DNA of 64,000 nucleotides from Thermoplasmatota archaeon (lineage in GTDB: Archaea > Thermoplasmatota > Penumbrarchaeia > JASLWR01): contig JASLWR010000001.1 of NCBI GenBank assembly GCA_030740765.1, positions 42,961-106,960 on the forward strand, in the 5' to 3' direction. The stretch's first letter is position 1. Each line of letters opens with the position of its first letter. The position numbers were made by a program, and so were the translations under genes. Below are positions 35,829 through 46,274 of this stretch, in pieces. The notes below the pieces were generated by a model. It had not been told where the DNA came from and did no database searches. It saw only the letters and a list, made by a program, of their open reading frames with translations.

Positions 35829-37649
35829 ATGAAACACGACGCTATCGCGGTAGTGGATTTCGGCGGGCAGTATGCCCATCTTATAGCAACAAAGATCCGT
35901 CGTCTCCACGTACTGGCCGAGATACTTCAACCTGAGGATTCTCTTGATATATTCCGCCACTATGGAGGAATTATAATCTCCGGAAGCCCAGCCCTTTCCT
36001 CGAAGGAAGAGGAATCCCATTATGATCGGGGGATATTCGATCTTGATATTCCAATACTCGGTTTTTGTTTCGGTCATCAGGAGATCGCCAAGCATTACGG
36101 GGGAAGAGTGGCCAAGGGAGAACGAGAGTGGGGTCGAGCGGACCTACACATCAGCTCATCACATCCTTTGTTCGAGGGATTGAACAGAACGGAACCTGTT
36201 TGGATGAGCCATCATGACTCGGTGGTTAAGCTGGGACCCGATTTTGAGGAAATCGGGTATACTATTGGTGGAAGTGAGCGTAGAAAACATCGTTATAGCG
36301 CAATAGCCTCGAATCGTCTGAAGCGTTACGGGTTCCAGTTCCACCCTGAAGTTGACGACACGCCTCATGGTGAGAAAATGCTCTCCAATTTTGTTCTTAA
36401 CATCTGCGGTTGCTCCCCCACGTGGACCATGGAGGACTATCTGGAGAGAAAGATAGAAGACATCCGTAAGAAAGCAGGGGAAAAGTCCGTCTTCCTTCTG
36501 GTCTCGGGTGGTGTGGACTCCACCGTGGCGGCCAAACTACTGGGAATGGCCCTGGCCCCCGGGCAATTTCATCTTCTTCATATCGACAACGGTCTAATGA
36601 GAAAGAACGAAAGCAGGTCGGTATTGGAAATGTTCCACGATCTCGAATTGGATGAAAACCTTCATTTTATTGATGCCGGAGGGTTTTTTCTCAATGCTCT
36701 GGAGGGTCTGGTGGAGCCAGAAGAGAAACGTATTGCCATTGGGAATACCTTTGTGGAGGTATTCCGCCAAGAAGCCGAGGCGCTAGGTCTCAAGGATCAT
36801 ATCCTGGCTCAGGGGACCATCTACCCGGACACCATCGAAACCGGGGGTACCAAACGAGCGGATACCATAAAGACCCACCATAATCGGGTACCGATAATCG
36901 AAGAAATGATCGCCAAGGGAAAGATACTGGAGCCATTGAGCGAGCTATACAAGGTGGAGGTCAGGGAACTGGGTGAGAGATTGGGTATAGAGAAAAATGC
37001 TCTGTGGCGCCATCCATTCCCCGGTCCGGGACTTGGGATACGCCTTCTCTGCTCAACAGGGTCACCCAGCATGAACGTTCGTAAAGGAGTCGTCGAGAAG
37101 GTGGCCGAAATTGCAGGGAGTTTTAGCCTAAAATCACTCATTCTGCCAATCAGATCAGTGGGAGTGAAAGGGGACCTTCGCTCTTACGAGCACCCCGTCC
37201 TTCTTCAAGGCGATGAGCCTTTGGACCGAGTTGTAAAAGCCGCCACGGTCATCCTCTCGGAGCTTAGCGGAATAAATAGATGCATTTGGAATTTGACTGG
37301 TCAGACCCACTCATCGGCAGTTCTCCTCTCGGCCACCGTAACCAGTGAGCGTTTGAGGCTTTTGAGAGAGATCGATCACCTGGTGATGGAATCTCTTGTC
37401 AAATATGGCTGTTATTCTTCGATATGGCAGTGCCCCACAGTACTGGTTCCCTTGGAGATGGACGGCAAGGGCCGAGAGTTGGTCATTCTTCGTCCGGTCC
37501 ATTCCAAACGAGCAATGACGGCGGCTCCCGCTCTGATTCCAATAGAATTAATTTCAGAACTTGATGAAAAAATATCCCGATTTGATGCTGTATCCGGTTT
37601 CTGTATCGATGTTACGAGCAAACCGCCCGGGACCATAGAATGGGAATAA
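35829..37649 (+). CDS. guaA: GMP synthase, fused glutaminase and ATP-pyrophosphatase
   Basis: 'IPILGFCFGHQEIAKHYGG' GATase; 'VFLLVSGGVDSTVAAKLL' PP-loop; C-terminal 'RPVHSKRAMTAAPALIPIELISELDEKISRF..TSKPPGTIEWE'. Confidence 0.9.
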   Translation: MKHDAIAVVDFGGQYAHLIATKIRRLHVLAEILQPEDSLDIFRHYGGIIISGSPALSSKEEESHYDRGIFDLDIPILGFCFGHQEIAKHYGGRVAKGEREWGRADLHISSSHPLFEGLNRTEPVWMSHHDSVVKLGPDFEEIGYTIGGSERRKHRYSAIASNRLKRYGFQFHPEVDDTPHGEKMLSNFVLNICGCSPTWTMEDYLERKIEDIRKKAGEKSVFLLVSGGVDSTVAAKLLGMALAPGQFHLLHIDNGLMRKNESRSVLEMFHDLELDENLHFIDAGGFFLNALEGLVEPEEKRIAIGNTFVEVFRQEAEALGLKDHILAQGTIYPDTIETGGTKRADTIKTHHNRVPIIEEMIAKGKILEPLSELYKVEVRELGERLGIEKNALWRHPFPGPGLGIRLLCSTGSPSMNVRKGVVEKVAEIAGSFSLKSLILPIRSVGVKGDLRSYEHPVLLQGDEPLDRVVKAATVILSELSGINRCIWNLTGQTHSSAVLLSATVTSERLRLLREIDHLVMESLVKYGCYSSIWQCPTVLVPLEMDGKGRELVILRPVHSKRAMTAAPALIPIELISELDEKISRFDAVSGFCIDVTSKPPGTIEWE

Positions 37650-39802
37650 AAAATAAAAAAAAACACAGGAGATGGTGCCGAATAGCATTCAGACTGGAGA
37701 TATCAACGAGACCTGACCTCATCAACGCAAGGGGCGCCAGCATGTTGAAAAGGATAAAAAACGAGCTGGATATTCCTTTGGAATCGGTTTATTACGTAAC
37801 CGTATTCACCATTGATGCGGATCTTAATCCCGAGCAGTTGAATATGCTGAAGGAGCTTGTATTCACAGACCCGATTTCCGAGATAGCATCCTATGAGAAA
37901 TTGAAATCAAAAGAGGAATTCGACGTGTTGATAGAGGTGGGCTGGAAACCCGGATTGACTGATAATGCCGCCAGGGTAGCTCAGGAAGCTTTTCGTGACA
38001 TAGGAATTACTTTGGGTTTAGAGGATAAAATCTATAGTTCGATCCAATACAGGATAAAGGGAGTCGATGGCTGGGATCTTGAACCTGAAGAGATAGCATC
38101 CCGATTGCTCGCTAATCCTCTTGTTCAGAGATGGCAGATCAGGAATTATTCCCAATGGACCAGTAAAGGAGTCCCAATTTCATTGCCACGAGCTGCCATA
38201 AACAGTCCTCCAGAAATAGAATACATCGATCTGGGAGTAAAGCCTGAAGAACTTTTAACCTTAAGTTTTTCGAGTCAGTGGGGCCTGAACACGAAGGAGC
38301 TTCAGGCGATAGTGGAATACTTCGAGGGAAAGGGTGTTGCAAGGCGCCGGAAGGAGCTCGGCTTGGAGAAAATGCCCACCAATGCGGAGATGGAATCCCT
38401 GGCGCAGACCTGGAGCGAGCACTGCAAGCACAAGCAGTTCAACGCCTTGATACACTTCAGGGGAGCGAACGGCGAGCGATACGACATCAACAGCCTATTT
38501 GATACCTACATCAAAGGAGCCACAAGAAAGATCATGGAAACCCGGCCCTGGATCAAATCCGTCTTCTGGGACAATGCCGGTGTAATGGAATTCAACAAGG
38601 ACTGGCTTTTTTGTCTCAAATGCGAGACACACAACAGCCCGTCCAACATGGAGGGTTACGGCGGCGCCATCACCGGGATCGTAGGTGTTTACCGCGACCC
38701 CATGGGAACAGGAATGGGCGCCAGGATCGTATTCGGTTATTATGGATTCGTGGTTGGTCCTCAGGATTTTCATGGTGAGCTCAGCCCCCCGCAGCACCCG
38801 AAAGTCCTTCTTGAAAGGGTTCGAAAAGGGGTCGAGGACGGCGGTAACAAGCACGGCGTTCCCACACCCTACGGAAGGGTCTTCTTCGATGAGAGCTACC
38901 TGGGTAAATGTATAATTCTGGTTGCAGCAGGGGGTATGATACCAGCACGGGTAAACGGAAAACCCGGCTGGGAAAAGAAAGTGGAACCCGGAGACTTGAT
39001 CGTGATGGCCGGGGGGCGTATTGGGGTGGACGGTATACACGGCGCCACCGTTTCATCAAGGCCATTTGACGATACCACCCCGGCAGGTCACATCCAGATA
39101 GGCGATCCGTACATGCAGAAGAAGTTAATGGACATGCTTCACGAGGCCAGGGATGAAGGTCTTTACAATTTCGTTCAGGACAACGGAGCGGGAGGCCTGA
39201 ACTCCTCGGTGGGGGAAACGGCCAGTTATTGCGGCAAGAGAGGCGGCTGTGTATTGTATCTGGATCGAGCACCCCTGAAATACCCGAACCTGAATCCGTG
39301 GGAAATACTGGTGAGCGAGTCCCAGGAAAGAATGACATTTGCAGTTCCCCCGGAAAATATATCCGCCTTTCAGAGACTCGCACGAAAACACGACGTGGAA
39401 GCCACCGTACTGGGAGAGTTCGTTGACAGCGGGACTTTCCATGTCAAGTTCGGTGAAGAAACTGTGGTTTACCTTGAAATGGAATTCCTCCATGAAGGAG
39501 TTCCCCAGATGGAACTGGATGCATGTGAGGTAGCAAAAAAAAGGTATCCCGAACCGAAGCTTGGAGAGGACAAAAACTACTCTCGGGTACTTATGAAAAT
39601 GCTTTCCCGACCGAACATATGCAGCAGGGAATACATTATAAGACAATTCGATCACGAAGTTCAGGGGGGTTCCGTAATAAAACCGCTGGTAGGTGCCCAC
39701 AGCGATGTGGAGAGCGACTCTGTCGTTATACGCCCGACTCATCAAGGTTCTGCGAGGTCGATGAATGGAATAGGAAATTCCCCGAGATTCGTAATAAAAT
39801 GA
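37640..39802 (+). pseudogene. purL: Phosphoribosylformylglycinamidine synthase PurL with N-terminal PurS-like region; C-terminal half missing
   Basis: 'SLAQTWSEHCKHKQFN', 'KCETHNSPSNMEGYGGAITGIVGVYRDPMGTG', 'QDNGAGGLNSSVGE', ends shortly after 'YIIRQFDHEVQGGSVIKPLVGAHSDVESDSVVIRP'. Confidence 0.85.
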
Positions 39803-40485
39803 GTTGCGGTAACTTTGGAACTGTGAGCCATCTTTTGAGAGAAGAGAGTGATTTGAAGATCGAGGAGCTGTCTAAACAGTTCGTACGAGACATACTGCTG
39901 GAGAACGGCGGCAGTGGGGGAAAAGGACTACCCGATCTGAAAGACGAACAAATAATAGAGACCGCAGTGAAATATATACAGCTCTATGAGAGGTTCGTAG
40001 GTAAGAAATTTGATTTCAACCTGGCGAAGAATCCAGAAAGGAGGATCATTGAAAATCTTCGGGATAGTGGTTACTTATATGGCGGCTGTGTCCAGTTGAT
40101 GGCTGCAAGCCCAAGGGACTCGAGTTTTTGTGAAAGATTCATCGAGTCTCTGAAAGATAATAATATTCCATATATTGGGCCATTCTATGCCTCGGCACAC
40201 AAAGAGACACGTAAAGTATTGGAATATCTCAATATACTGGACAAGAGCATGGAGCCGGTGGTGATAATAACATCCGCTGGCAGAAGTAACGGTCTCGGTC
40301 CGGTGGTGGCTGGTAATTCACGGTTCCCGGTCATATCATGCAATCCCTACAGTGATAATGAAGCTTACATGGCGGACGTGCATTCAAGTCTCAGAATGCC
40401 CTCGAAATTACCTTTGGCTGTGATCATCGAGCCCGCGAATGCCGTCCTGTTTGCTAAAAGGATCCTGGATATCGGGAGGAATTGA
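39724..40485 (+). pseudogene. C-terminal SAICAR synthetase (PurC) fragment fused to class II-like PurE domain
   Basis: Frame +1 'RYTPDSSRFCEVDEW..LSKQFVRDILLENGG..YIQLYERFVGKKFDF' (PurC C-terminus), then 'IITSAGRSNGLGPVVAGNSRFPVISCNP..DVHSSLRMPSKLP' (PurE as in PAICS). Confidence 0.75.
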
Positions 40486-40486
40486 A

Positions 40487-41857
40487 ATGGAAAAAGTACT
40501 AGTTTACGGTTCGGGAGGACGGGATCACTGCCTTTGCGACAAGTATATCGAGAGCAGGCATGTTGAAAAAGTATATTTTGCTCCGGGAAATCCGGGCGTC
40601 AAATATACGAACAAAGGCCGTCGCGGGTATATCGAGCAGGTCCCTATAAGGGATTTCAAGGCAGTGAGGGAATTTTGTCTGGAGAACCAGGTGAGTCTGG
40701 TGGATGTGGGTAGCGAGAACCCTCTTGACGAAGGACTTGTGGATGTTCTGAACAAAGCTGGTCTGGCCACTGTGGGGCCTCGGGCAAAATATGTTCAGAT
40801 GGAAAACGATCGGGTATTCACCAAGACGTTGCTGGCGGCCGCCGGAGTTCCAATGGCTGAATACAGGGCATTTCATGATGCTGAAACCGCCAAAAGATAT
40901 GTCCGTAATATCGGATATCAGGTCGTTGTCAAGGCGAATGGTCTGGCTGCCGGCAAAGGGGCCATTGTATGTGATGACGTCACTGAAGCCGAAGCCGCCA
41001 TAGATACTTTGATGGTGAAGAAAAAATTCGGGAAATCCGGAGATACCTGTGTCATTGAGGAACGAAAGTACGGAAATGAGATATCATTCTTTGCTTACCT
41101 TGACGGAGAACATTTCCTTCCACTGAGAATGTTTGCCAGAGATTACAAACCCGCCTGCGACCCGGGCGATAAGGAGACCATAAAGTTATTGGGGGGAAAT
41201 CTGAACACAGGGGGGACCGGGTGCTGCTGTCCCCACGATCTGGCGACTCCAGGATTGTCCAACAGGATAATCAGGGAAATCGTTAGTCCCACAGTAAACG
41301 CGGTATACAATAAACTGGGATGGAATTACAAGGGCGTCCTCTATTTCGGGCTGAACATTGATGAGCACGGCGACCTCTGTGTTTTCGAGATCAATGTCCG
41401 CCACGGCGACCCGGAAGCCCAGGTGATCCTCAGAAAACTCCAAACCGACCTTTACGAAATAGCCATGGCGACATGGGAAGGAACTTTGGATGAAGTCAAA
41501 CAAAAATGGAACAAGAACTGCTATGTTGACGTTATTGCAATGGCCGGAAAGGCAAGGTCCCCCAGCGGTGGATGGTTCAAAGCCTATCCGGGAAGGTATG
41601 GGGAGGGTTACAAGATCGAAGGATTGGAAAATATCGAACGTGGGATAGCAATATTCTATTCAGGTGTGGACGAGCACCCCGAAAGAGGGCTTGTTACCAA
41701 GGGCGGGCGTGTGCTTCACGTGGTTGGCAGCAGCCCGGTATTCGAGGAAGCCGTGGACAAAGCCTATCGGAACATTGAAAGATTGGCATTTCTGGATCAC
41801 CGCAATAATAACGAGAATTGTCTGAGATATCAAAAGACCATAGGCGGAGTACAATAA
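40487..41857 (+). CDS. purD: Phosphoribosylamine-glycine ligase
   Basis: 'MEKVLVYGSGGRDHCLCDKY', 'YQVVVKANGLAAGKGAIVCDDVTEA', 'FEINVRHGDPEAQVILRKLQTDL'. Confidence 0.9.
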   Translation: MEKVLVYGSGGRDHCLCDKYIESRHVEKVYFAPGNPGVKYTNKGRRGYIEQVPIRDFKAVREFCLENQVSLVDVGSENPLDEGLVDVLNKAGLATVGPRAKYVQMENDRVFTKTLLAAAGVPMAEYRAFHDAETAKRYVRNIGYQVVVKANGLAAGKGAIVCDDVTEAEAAIDTLMVKKKFGKSGDTCVIEERKYGNEISFFAYLDGEHFLPLRMFARDYKPACDPGDKETIKLLGGNLNTGGTGCCCPHDLATPGLSNRIIREIVSPTVNAVYNKLGWNYKGVLYFGLNIDEHGDLCVFEINVRHGDPEAQVILRKLQTDLYEIAMATWEGTLDEVKQKWNKNCYVDVIAMAGKARSPSGGWFKAYPGRYGEGYKIEGLENIERGIAIFYSGVDEHPERGLVTKGGRVLHVVGSSPVFEEAVDKAYRNIERLAFLDHRNNNENCLRYQKTIGGVQ

Positions 41858-41870
41858 AACCGGTGTAATA

Positions 41871-42668
41871 ATGAATATCCCCCTGTTCACTCCGCGGGAA
41901 AGACCCATGAGAGTCGCAATTATGATGTCCGGCTCAGGTACCAATGCGGTGAAGATCATTGAGTATGCGAGAGCTGCCATTGTTACATCTTACGAGGTCG
42001 TAATATTGTTCAGTGAAAATCCCGAGAGCAATACCGAGAAAATTGGACAAAGATACGGTCTGCCTACAAAGGTGAACGACCGAAAAAGATTCTTTCGGGA
42101 AAGTGGTAAAAAGGGGTATGAAGCCCGTAGGTTGTTCGATGGATCCGCAGCCGATTTATTCTGTAAAAATGGGGTTGATCTAGTTGTGCTTGCCGGTTAT
42201 AATTGGTTCGTAACTGAGGCGATACATCATAATTTTCCCACCCTGAACGTTCATCCTGCGGACCTACGGCCGCTGGATGGGAACGGTGAGCGAAAATATG
42301 CCGGTGGGATTGGACACCAGCCCATAATGAATGCAATAATTGGAGGGGAGAATTTTATCCATAGTACGGTCCATATGGTTACTGAGGTCCCCGACGGTGG
42401 GGGAATTCTCATGACATCCGATGCTGTTGCGCCGGTGCTTCCGAACGGTATTTCCCTGGAGATGTTGATCGCCGAGGGAAACCCCGGTTCGATCAAAAGA
42501 ACGGCAGTTAAATCTCAGGAGAGACTTAAAGAAGAAGGGGACTGGAAGATATTCCCGAAAACCCTGGAATTGATATCCAGAGGAAGATATACCACGGATG
42601 AACTTGGTAAAATATATCTGGACGGTAAATTAATTCCCGACGGAATCGAATATGGGAAGGTGATATAA
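41871..42668 (+). CDS. purN: Phosphoribosylglycinamide formyltransferase
   Basis: 'MRVAIMMSGSGTNAVKIIEY', 'VLAGYNWFVTEAIHHNFPTLNVHPADLRPLDG', 'FIHSTVHMVTEVPDGGGILMTSD'. Confidence 0.8.
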   Translation: MNIPLFTPRERPMRVAIMMSGSGTNAVKIIEYARAAIVTSYEVVILFSENPESNTEKIGQRYGLPTKVNDRKRFFRESGKKGYEARRLFDGSAADLFCKNGVDLVVLAGYNWFVTEAIHHNFPTLNVHPADLRPLDGNGERKYAGGIGHQPIMNAIIGGENFIHSTVHMVTEVPDGGGILMTSDAVAPVLPNGISLEMLIAEGNPGSIKRTAVKSQERLKEEGDWKIFPKTLELISRGRYTTDELGKIYLDGKLIPDGIEYGKVI

Positions 42669-42691
42669 CGAAATTAGGCGAAATTGAAAGA

Positions 42692-43495
42692 ATGGCATAC
42701 CCCGGGCGTATGATAATAATTGGCAGGAACCCAATGGATACCCATAACGTTATTATATATGCGATAACCGGCCGATCTCCTGCGAGCCAGGCAAGGAAAT
42801 TCGAATTCAAGGACAACGAACTATTGGTGAAACCCACCGATGAGGAGGAATTGAGTAAGGGCGATCCGGATCTGCTCATTTATCCTGCTGTCTCCATTAA
42901 AGGGTGCGTAGGCGTGAGCAACGGGAAACATACACTTTCTCTCATGGAGAAATATAATGTTGGAATGGGGCCTCTCGAAGTGCTTTCGAGGGGTTTGGAC
43001 CAGTGGACCTATGAACCGGATCCACCTCATTTCACACCGAGAATAAGCGGTTTCATCACTCCGGGTTCTCCCAAATATGCGTTGGGAATATTGAAACGGG
43101 GAAAGGAGGGTGAAAGAGTAATGAAAAAATTCGAATTTTCCATGAAACCGGGCGGTGGGCGGATGATCGCCACCTATTCCGGAGATAATATGAATCCATT
43201 ACCGTCCTTCGGGGGCGAACCCCGGAATTGCGACCTTCCCTTCGATGATGTTCGGGATGCGGGTCGTGCGGTGTACAGAGCTCTTGGCCCAATTGAAGGA
43301 AACGATTTCAGGGTGGCGCTGGCCGCGTTTTTCATAGATAGTAATAAAATAAATCATTATATCATAAACAGGTGTGATGAATCACCCACAGAAATCTGTG
43401 GGTTTCATCCTCGGAAACGCAGGAATCTGCTTCCTCTTCTCCGCCCCCACCAAACGGTGGGGGTTACCGAAGAGGATTCCTGCGGAGGCAGTTGA
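42692..43495 (+). CDS. IMP cyclohydrolase (PurO-like) with C-terminal read-through into a palindromic element
   Basis: 'GRMIIIGRNPMDTHNVIIYAITGRSPASQARKFEF', 'RMIATYSGDNMNPLPSFGGEPR', 'AGRAVYRALGPIEGNDFRVALAAFFID'; the last ~36 aa are encoded by hairpin DNA. Confidence 0.7.
   Translation: MAYPGRMIIIGRNPMDTHNVIIYAITGRSPASQARKFEFKDNELLVKPTDEEELSKGDPDLLIYPAVSIKGCVGVSNGKHTLSLMEKYNVGMGPLEVLSRGLDQWTYEPDPPHFTPRISGFITPGSPKYALGILKRGKEGERVMKKFEFSMKPGGGRMIATYSGDNMNPLPSFGGEPRNCDLPFDDVRDAGRAVYRALGPIEGNDFRVALAAFFIDSNKINHYIINRCDESPTEICGFHPRKRRNLLPLLRPHQTVGVTEEDSCGGS
43377..43485. repeat. Two strong nested hairpins at the IMP cyclohydrolase/AICARFT junction
   Basis: GATGAA-TCA-CCCACAG-AAAT-CTGTGGG-T-TTCATC; CGCAGGAATC..CCTCTTC..CCCCCACC-AAAC-GGTGGGGG..GAAGAGG..GATTCCTGCG. 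Confidence 0.8.
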
Positions 43496-43509
43496 GTGAA
43501 GTGGCAGAT

Positions 43510-44823
43510 ATGAGACGAATGTACAGGGCAATGGAAAGGGATATTTTTCCCGATACGATGAAAATCACCTTTGGCGATATGACAGTGCATTATCAAAAGG
43601 TCCTGTGGGAGATCGAAGGTGAGAAAAAGGGACTGCGTTACGGGGAGAATCCCGGCCAGCCCTCGGCATTGTACGAACCGGTTAATGGCAATCTGGTCCT
43701 GGGCGGTGTGGAGTTCATAAAACCTGGCATGGGGCTGGTCTGCGACATGGAACTTCTACAGTCCGGAAAACATCCGGGAAAGATAAACCTCACCGACGTG
43801 GACGGTGCCCTGAATATACTGAAATATTTTGCTAACAGCCCCACCGTTGTCATTATGAAGCACAACAATCCATGCGGCGTGGCATCCCGGCCAACACTTG
43901 AAAAGGCCTATTACGAGGCAAACATGGCCGATCGTGTGGCGGCCTTCGGAGGTGCTATAGCTCTTAACCGACCATGCGATAAGGCCACTGCGGAACTGAT
44001 GGTGAAAAATTACTCCGAGGTAGTGGTTGCACCCGACTATCTCAGTGGCGCCCTGGAAATACTTGAGAGGAGAAAGGACCTGCGAATATTGAAGATAACG
44101 AATATCGATAGACTCCACAAGTGGCAGAAAACAGTGTTCCCCGACATCAAATCCCTCAGCGACGGAGGTGTCATTGTTCAGACATCTTTCTTAGCAAGGA
44201 TACGATCGGTTGACGACCTGAAAGACATGGGGGTCGTGCCCCGCGATATTCCCGAACGTAAGATAAAGGACGGGAAACTTACCGAGACGGGAAAAAGTGT
44301 TTCCATCGGAAGGCTGCCCACAGAGGAAGAATACCGGGACATGCTCTTCGGCTGGCTCGTGGAATCGGGCATTAGCTCGAATTCGGTTATTTATGTCAAG
44401 AACATGGCCACCGTGGGTATCGGGACCGGCGAGCAGGACAGGGTTGGAGTCGCCGCCATAGCCCGTGACAAGGCCTATACCAAGTTAAAGGACAGGATCT
44501 GTTTCGAGAAATACGGGTTCGCGTATAATATTCTTTTACATCAGAACCTGAAAGCGGCAAGTGAGACCGAAAATACAAGTACAAAATCGATGCTGGAATA
44601 CATTGATAGCAAAGTTGACGGGGCGCGAGGCGGCCTCAGGGGAGCCGTAATGGTATCCGATGCCTTCTTCCCGTTCCGTGATGGAGTTGATGTGGGCCTC
44701 AATGAGGGTATTTCTGCCGTGATACAGCCCGGCGGTTCAAATCGGGATTACGAATCGGTTATGGCGTGCAACGAACACGATGTCGCAATGATATTTACCC
44801 AGCAGAGAAGCTTCAAGCATTGA
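43510..44823 (+). CDS. purH: AICAR formyltransferase (PurH C-terminal type, no IMPCH domain)
   Basis: 'LRYGENPGQPSALYEP', 'VVIMKHNNPCGVAS', 'RVAAFGGAIALNRPCD', 'VMVSDAFFPFRDGVDV'. Confidence 0.85.
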   Translation: MRRMYRAMERDIFPDTMKITFGDMTVHYQKVLWEIEGEKKGLRYGENPGQPSALYEPVNGNLVLGGVEFIKPGMGLVCDMELLQSGKHPGKINLTDVDGALNILKYFANSPTVVIMKHNNPCGVASRPTLEKAYYEANMADRVAAFGGAIALNRPCDKATAELMVKNYSEVVVAPDYLSGALEILERRKDLRILKITNIDRLHKWQKTVFPDIKSLSDGGVIVQTSFLARIRSVDDLKDMGVVPRDIPERKIKDGKLTETGKSVSIGRLPTEEEYRDMLFGWLVESGISSNSVIYVKNMATVGIGTGEQDRVGVAAIARDKAYTKLKDRICFEKYGFAYNILLHQNLKAASETENTSTKSMLEYIDSKVDGARGGLRGAVMVSDAFFPFRDGVDVGLNEGISAVIQPGGSNRDYESVMACNEHDVAMIFTQQRSFKH

Positions 44824-44841
44824 ACGATATAAGTGATAATT

Positions 44842-46274
44842 ATGTGCGGGATCATAGGAATAATCGGGGTCGAGGATGTTTTTATAAATCTCTATGAGGG
44901 TCTCCTTGCCATTCAGCATCGCGGGCAGGATGCGGCAGGGGCCGCAACGTTTGACGGAACTTCCTTCTCAATGAAAAAGGGGTACGGACTCCTACGAGAT
45001 GTATTCGATGAGAAGCACCTTTCGAGATTGAAGGGAAATGTCGGACTGGCGCACGTTCGCTATCCCACATACGGGAACTCCACTCCCGAAGATGCCCAGC
45101 CTTTCATGGTGAACCATCCATTTGGCATAGTGATGGCCCATAACGGTCAGGTAACAAATTACCCCGAGGTAAAAAAGGAGCTGATGGAGAAAGGGCACCG
45201 CAGATTGAACTCTTCGTGTGACGTCGAGGCGATACTCAATGTTTTCGCAGACGCACTGGGGATGCTCCAGGGGCGGAAGTGGAAAACATCTTCAGCGCAG
45301 TGAAAGATGTTTTCTGGAGGGTGAGCGGGGGCTATTCCGTTCTGGCCATCATAGCAGGGAAAGGATTACTTTGTTTTCGAGATCCATACGGTATTAGACC
45401 CCTGATAATGGGGAGACATGAAGCGACGGGAAGCTACGCCATCGCTTCCGAGAGCACTCCGCTTGACATGCTGGGTTACCGCCGCAAGGAAGACATACCT
45501 CCGGGTGGTGCCGTGTTTATAGATCTCGAGGGAAATGTACATTCGAAAAGATTGGTAGAAAGGGAGCCATATCCATGTATCTTCGAATACGTCTATTTTG
45601 CACGCCCCGATTCCTTCATCGACGGTATAAGTGTATATGAGACAAGGATCCGCCTTGGGAAAGCCCTCATCCCATCATTAAGCGATCTGGACATAGATGT
45701 GGTTATTCCCGTGCCAGATTCTGCCCGTCCGGCTGCTATAGCCATCGCCAGGGAATGCGATATTCCATACCGGGAAGGACTAGTGAAGAACCGCTATATC
45801 GGACGAACTTTTATTATGCCTTCCGACGGTGAAAGGCAGAAGTCTATCCGCCGGAAACTCAACGTTATTAGAATGGAATTCAACGAAAAAAAGGTACTTA
45901 TCGTGGATGATTCAATAGTCAGGGGAAACACCAGCCGCGAGATTGTAAGGATAGCCAGAGAAAGCGGCGCCGATAAGGTATACTTTGCCTCCTGCAGTCC
46001 TCCTCTCAAACACCCCTGCGTATACGGCATCGATATGTCAACAAAAGGAGAATTCCTGGCCAGCAATCGGACGATCGATGAGATCGAAGAATTCATCGGA
46101 GCGGACGGTGTAATCTATTTACAATTGGAAAGTATGGTGGAGGCAGTTAATGATGGGAAACAGACAAATCGCCATTTCTGCACAGGCTGCTTCACGGGGG
46201 ATTATCCTACTCCGGTCACGGAGGAAATGATGAGGGAAATCGAGAATGACAGGCTCTGCTCCAGGAGGTGTTGA
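44842..46274 (+). pseudogene. purF: Amidophosphoribosyltransferase, apparent single frameshift near 45258-45261
   Basis: 'MCGIIGIIG..LYEGLLAIQHRGQDAAG' in frame +1, then 'NIFSAVKDVFWRVSGGYSVLAII..VLIVDDSIVRGNTSREIVR' in another frame. Adding one G to GGGG restores 'ALGDAPGAEVENIFSAV'. Confidence 0.85.

Noticed and set aside
38495-39745. Large minus-strand ORFs opposite purL
   Set aside because: Antisense shadows of a well-supported coding gene.
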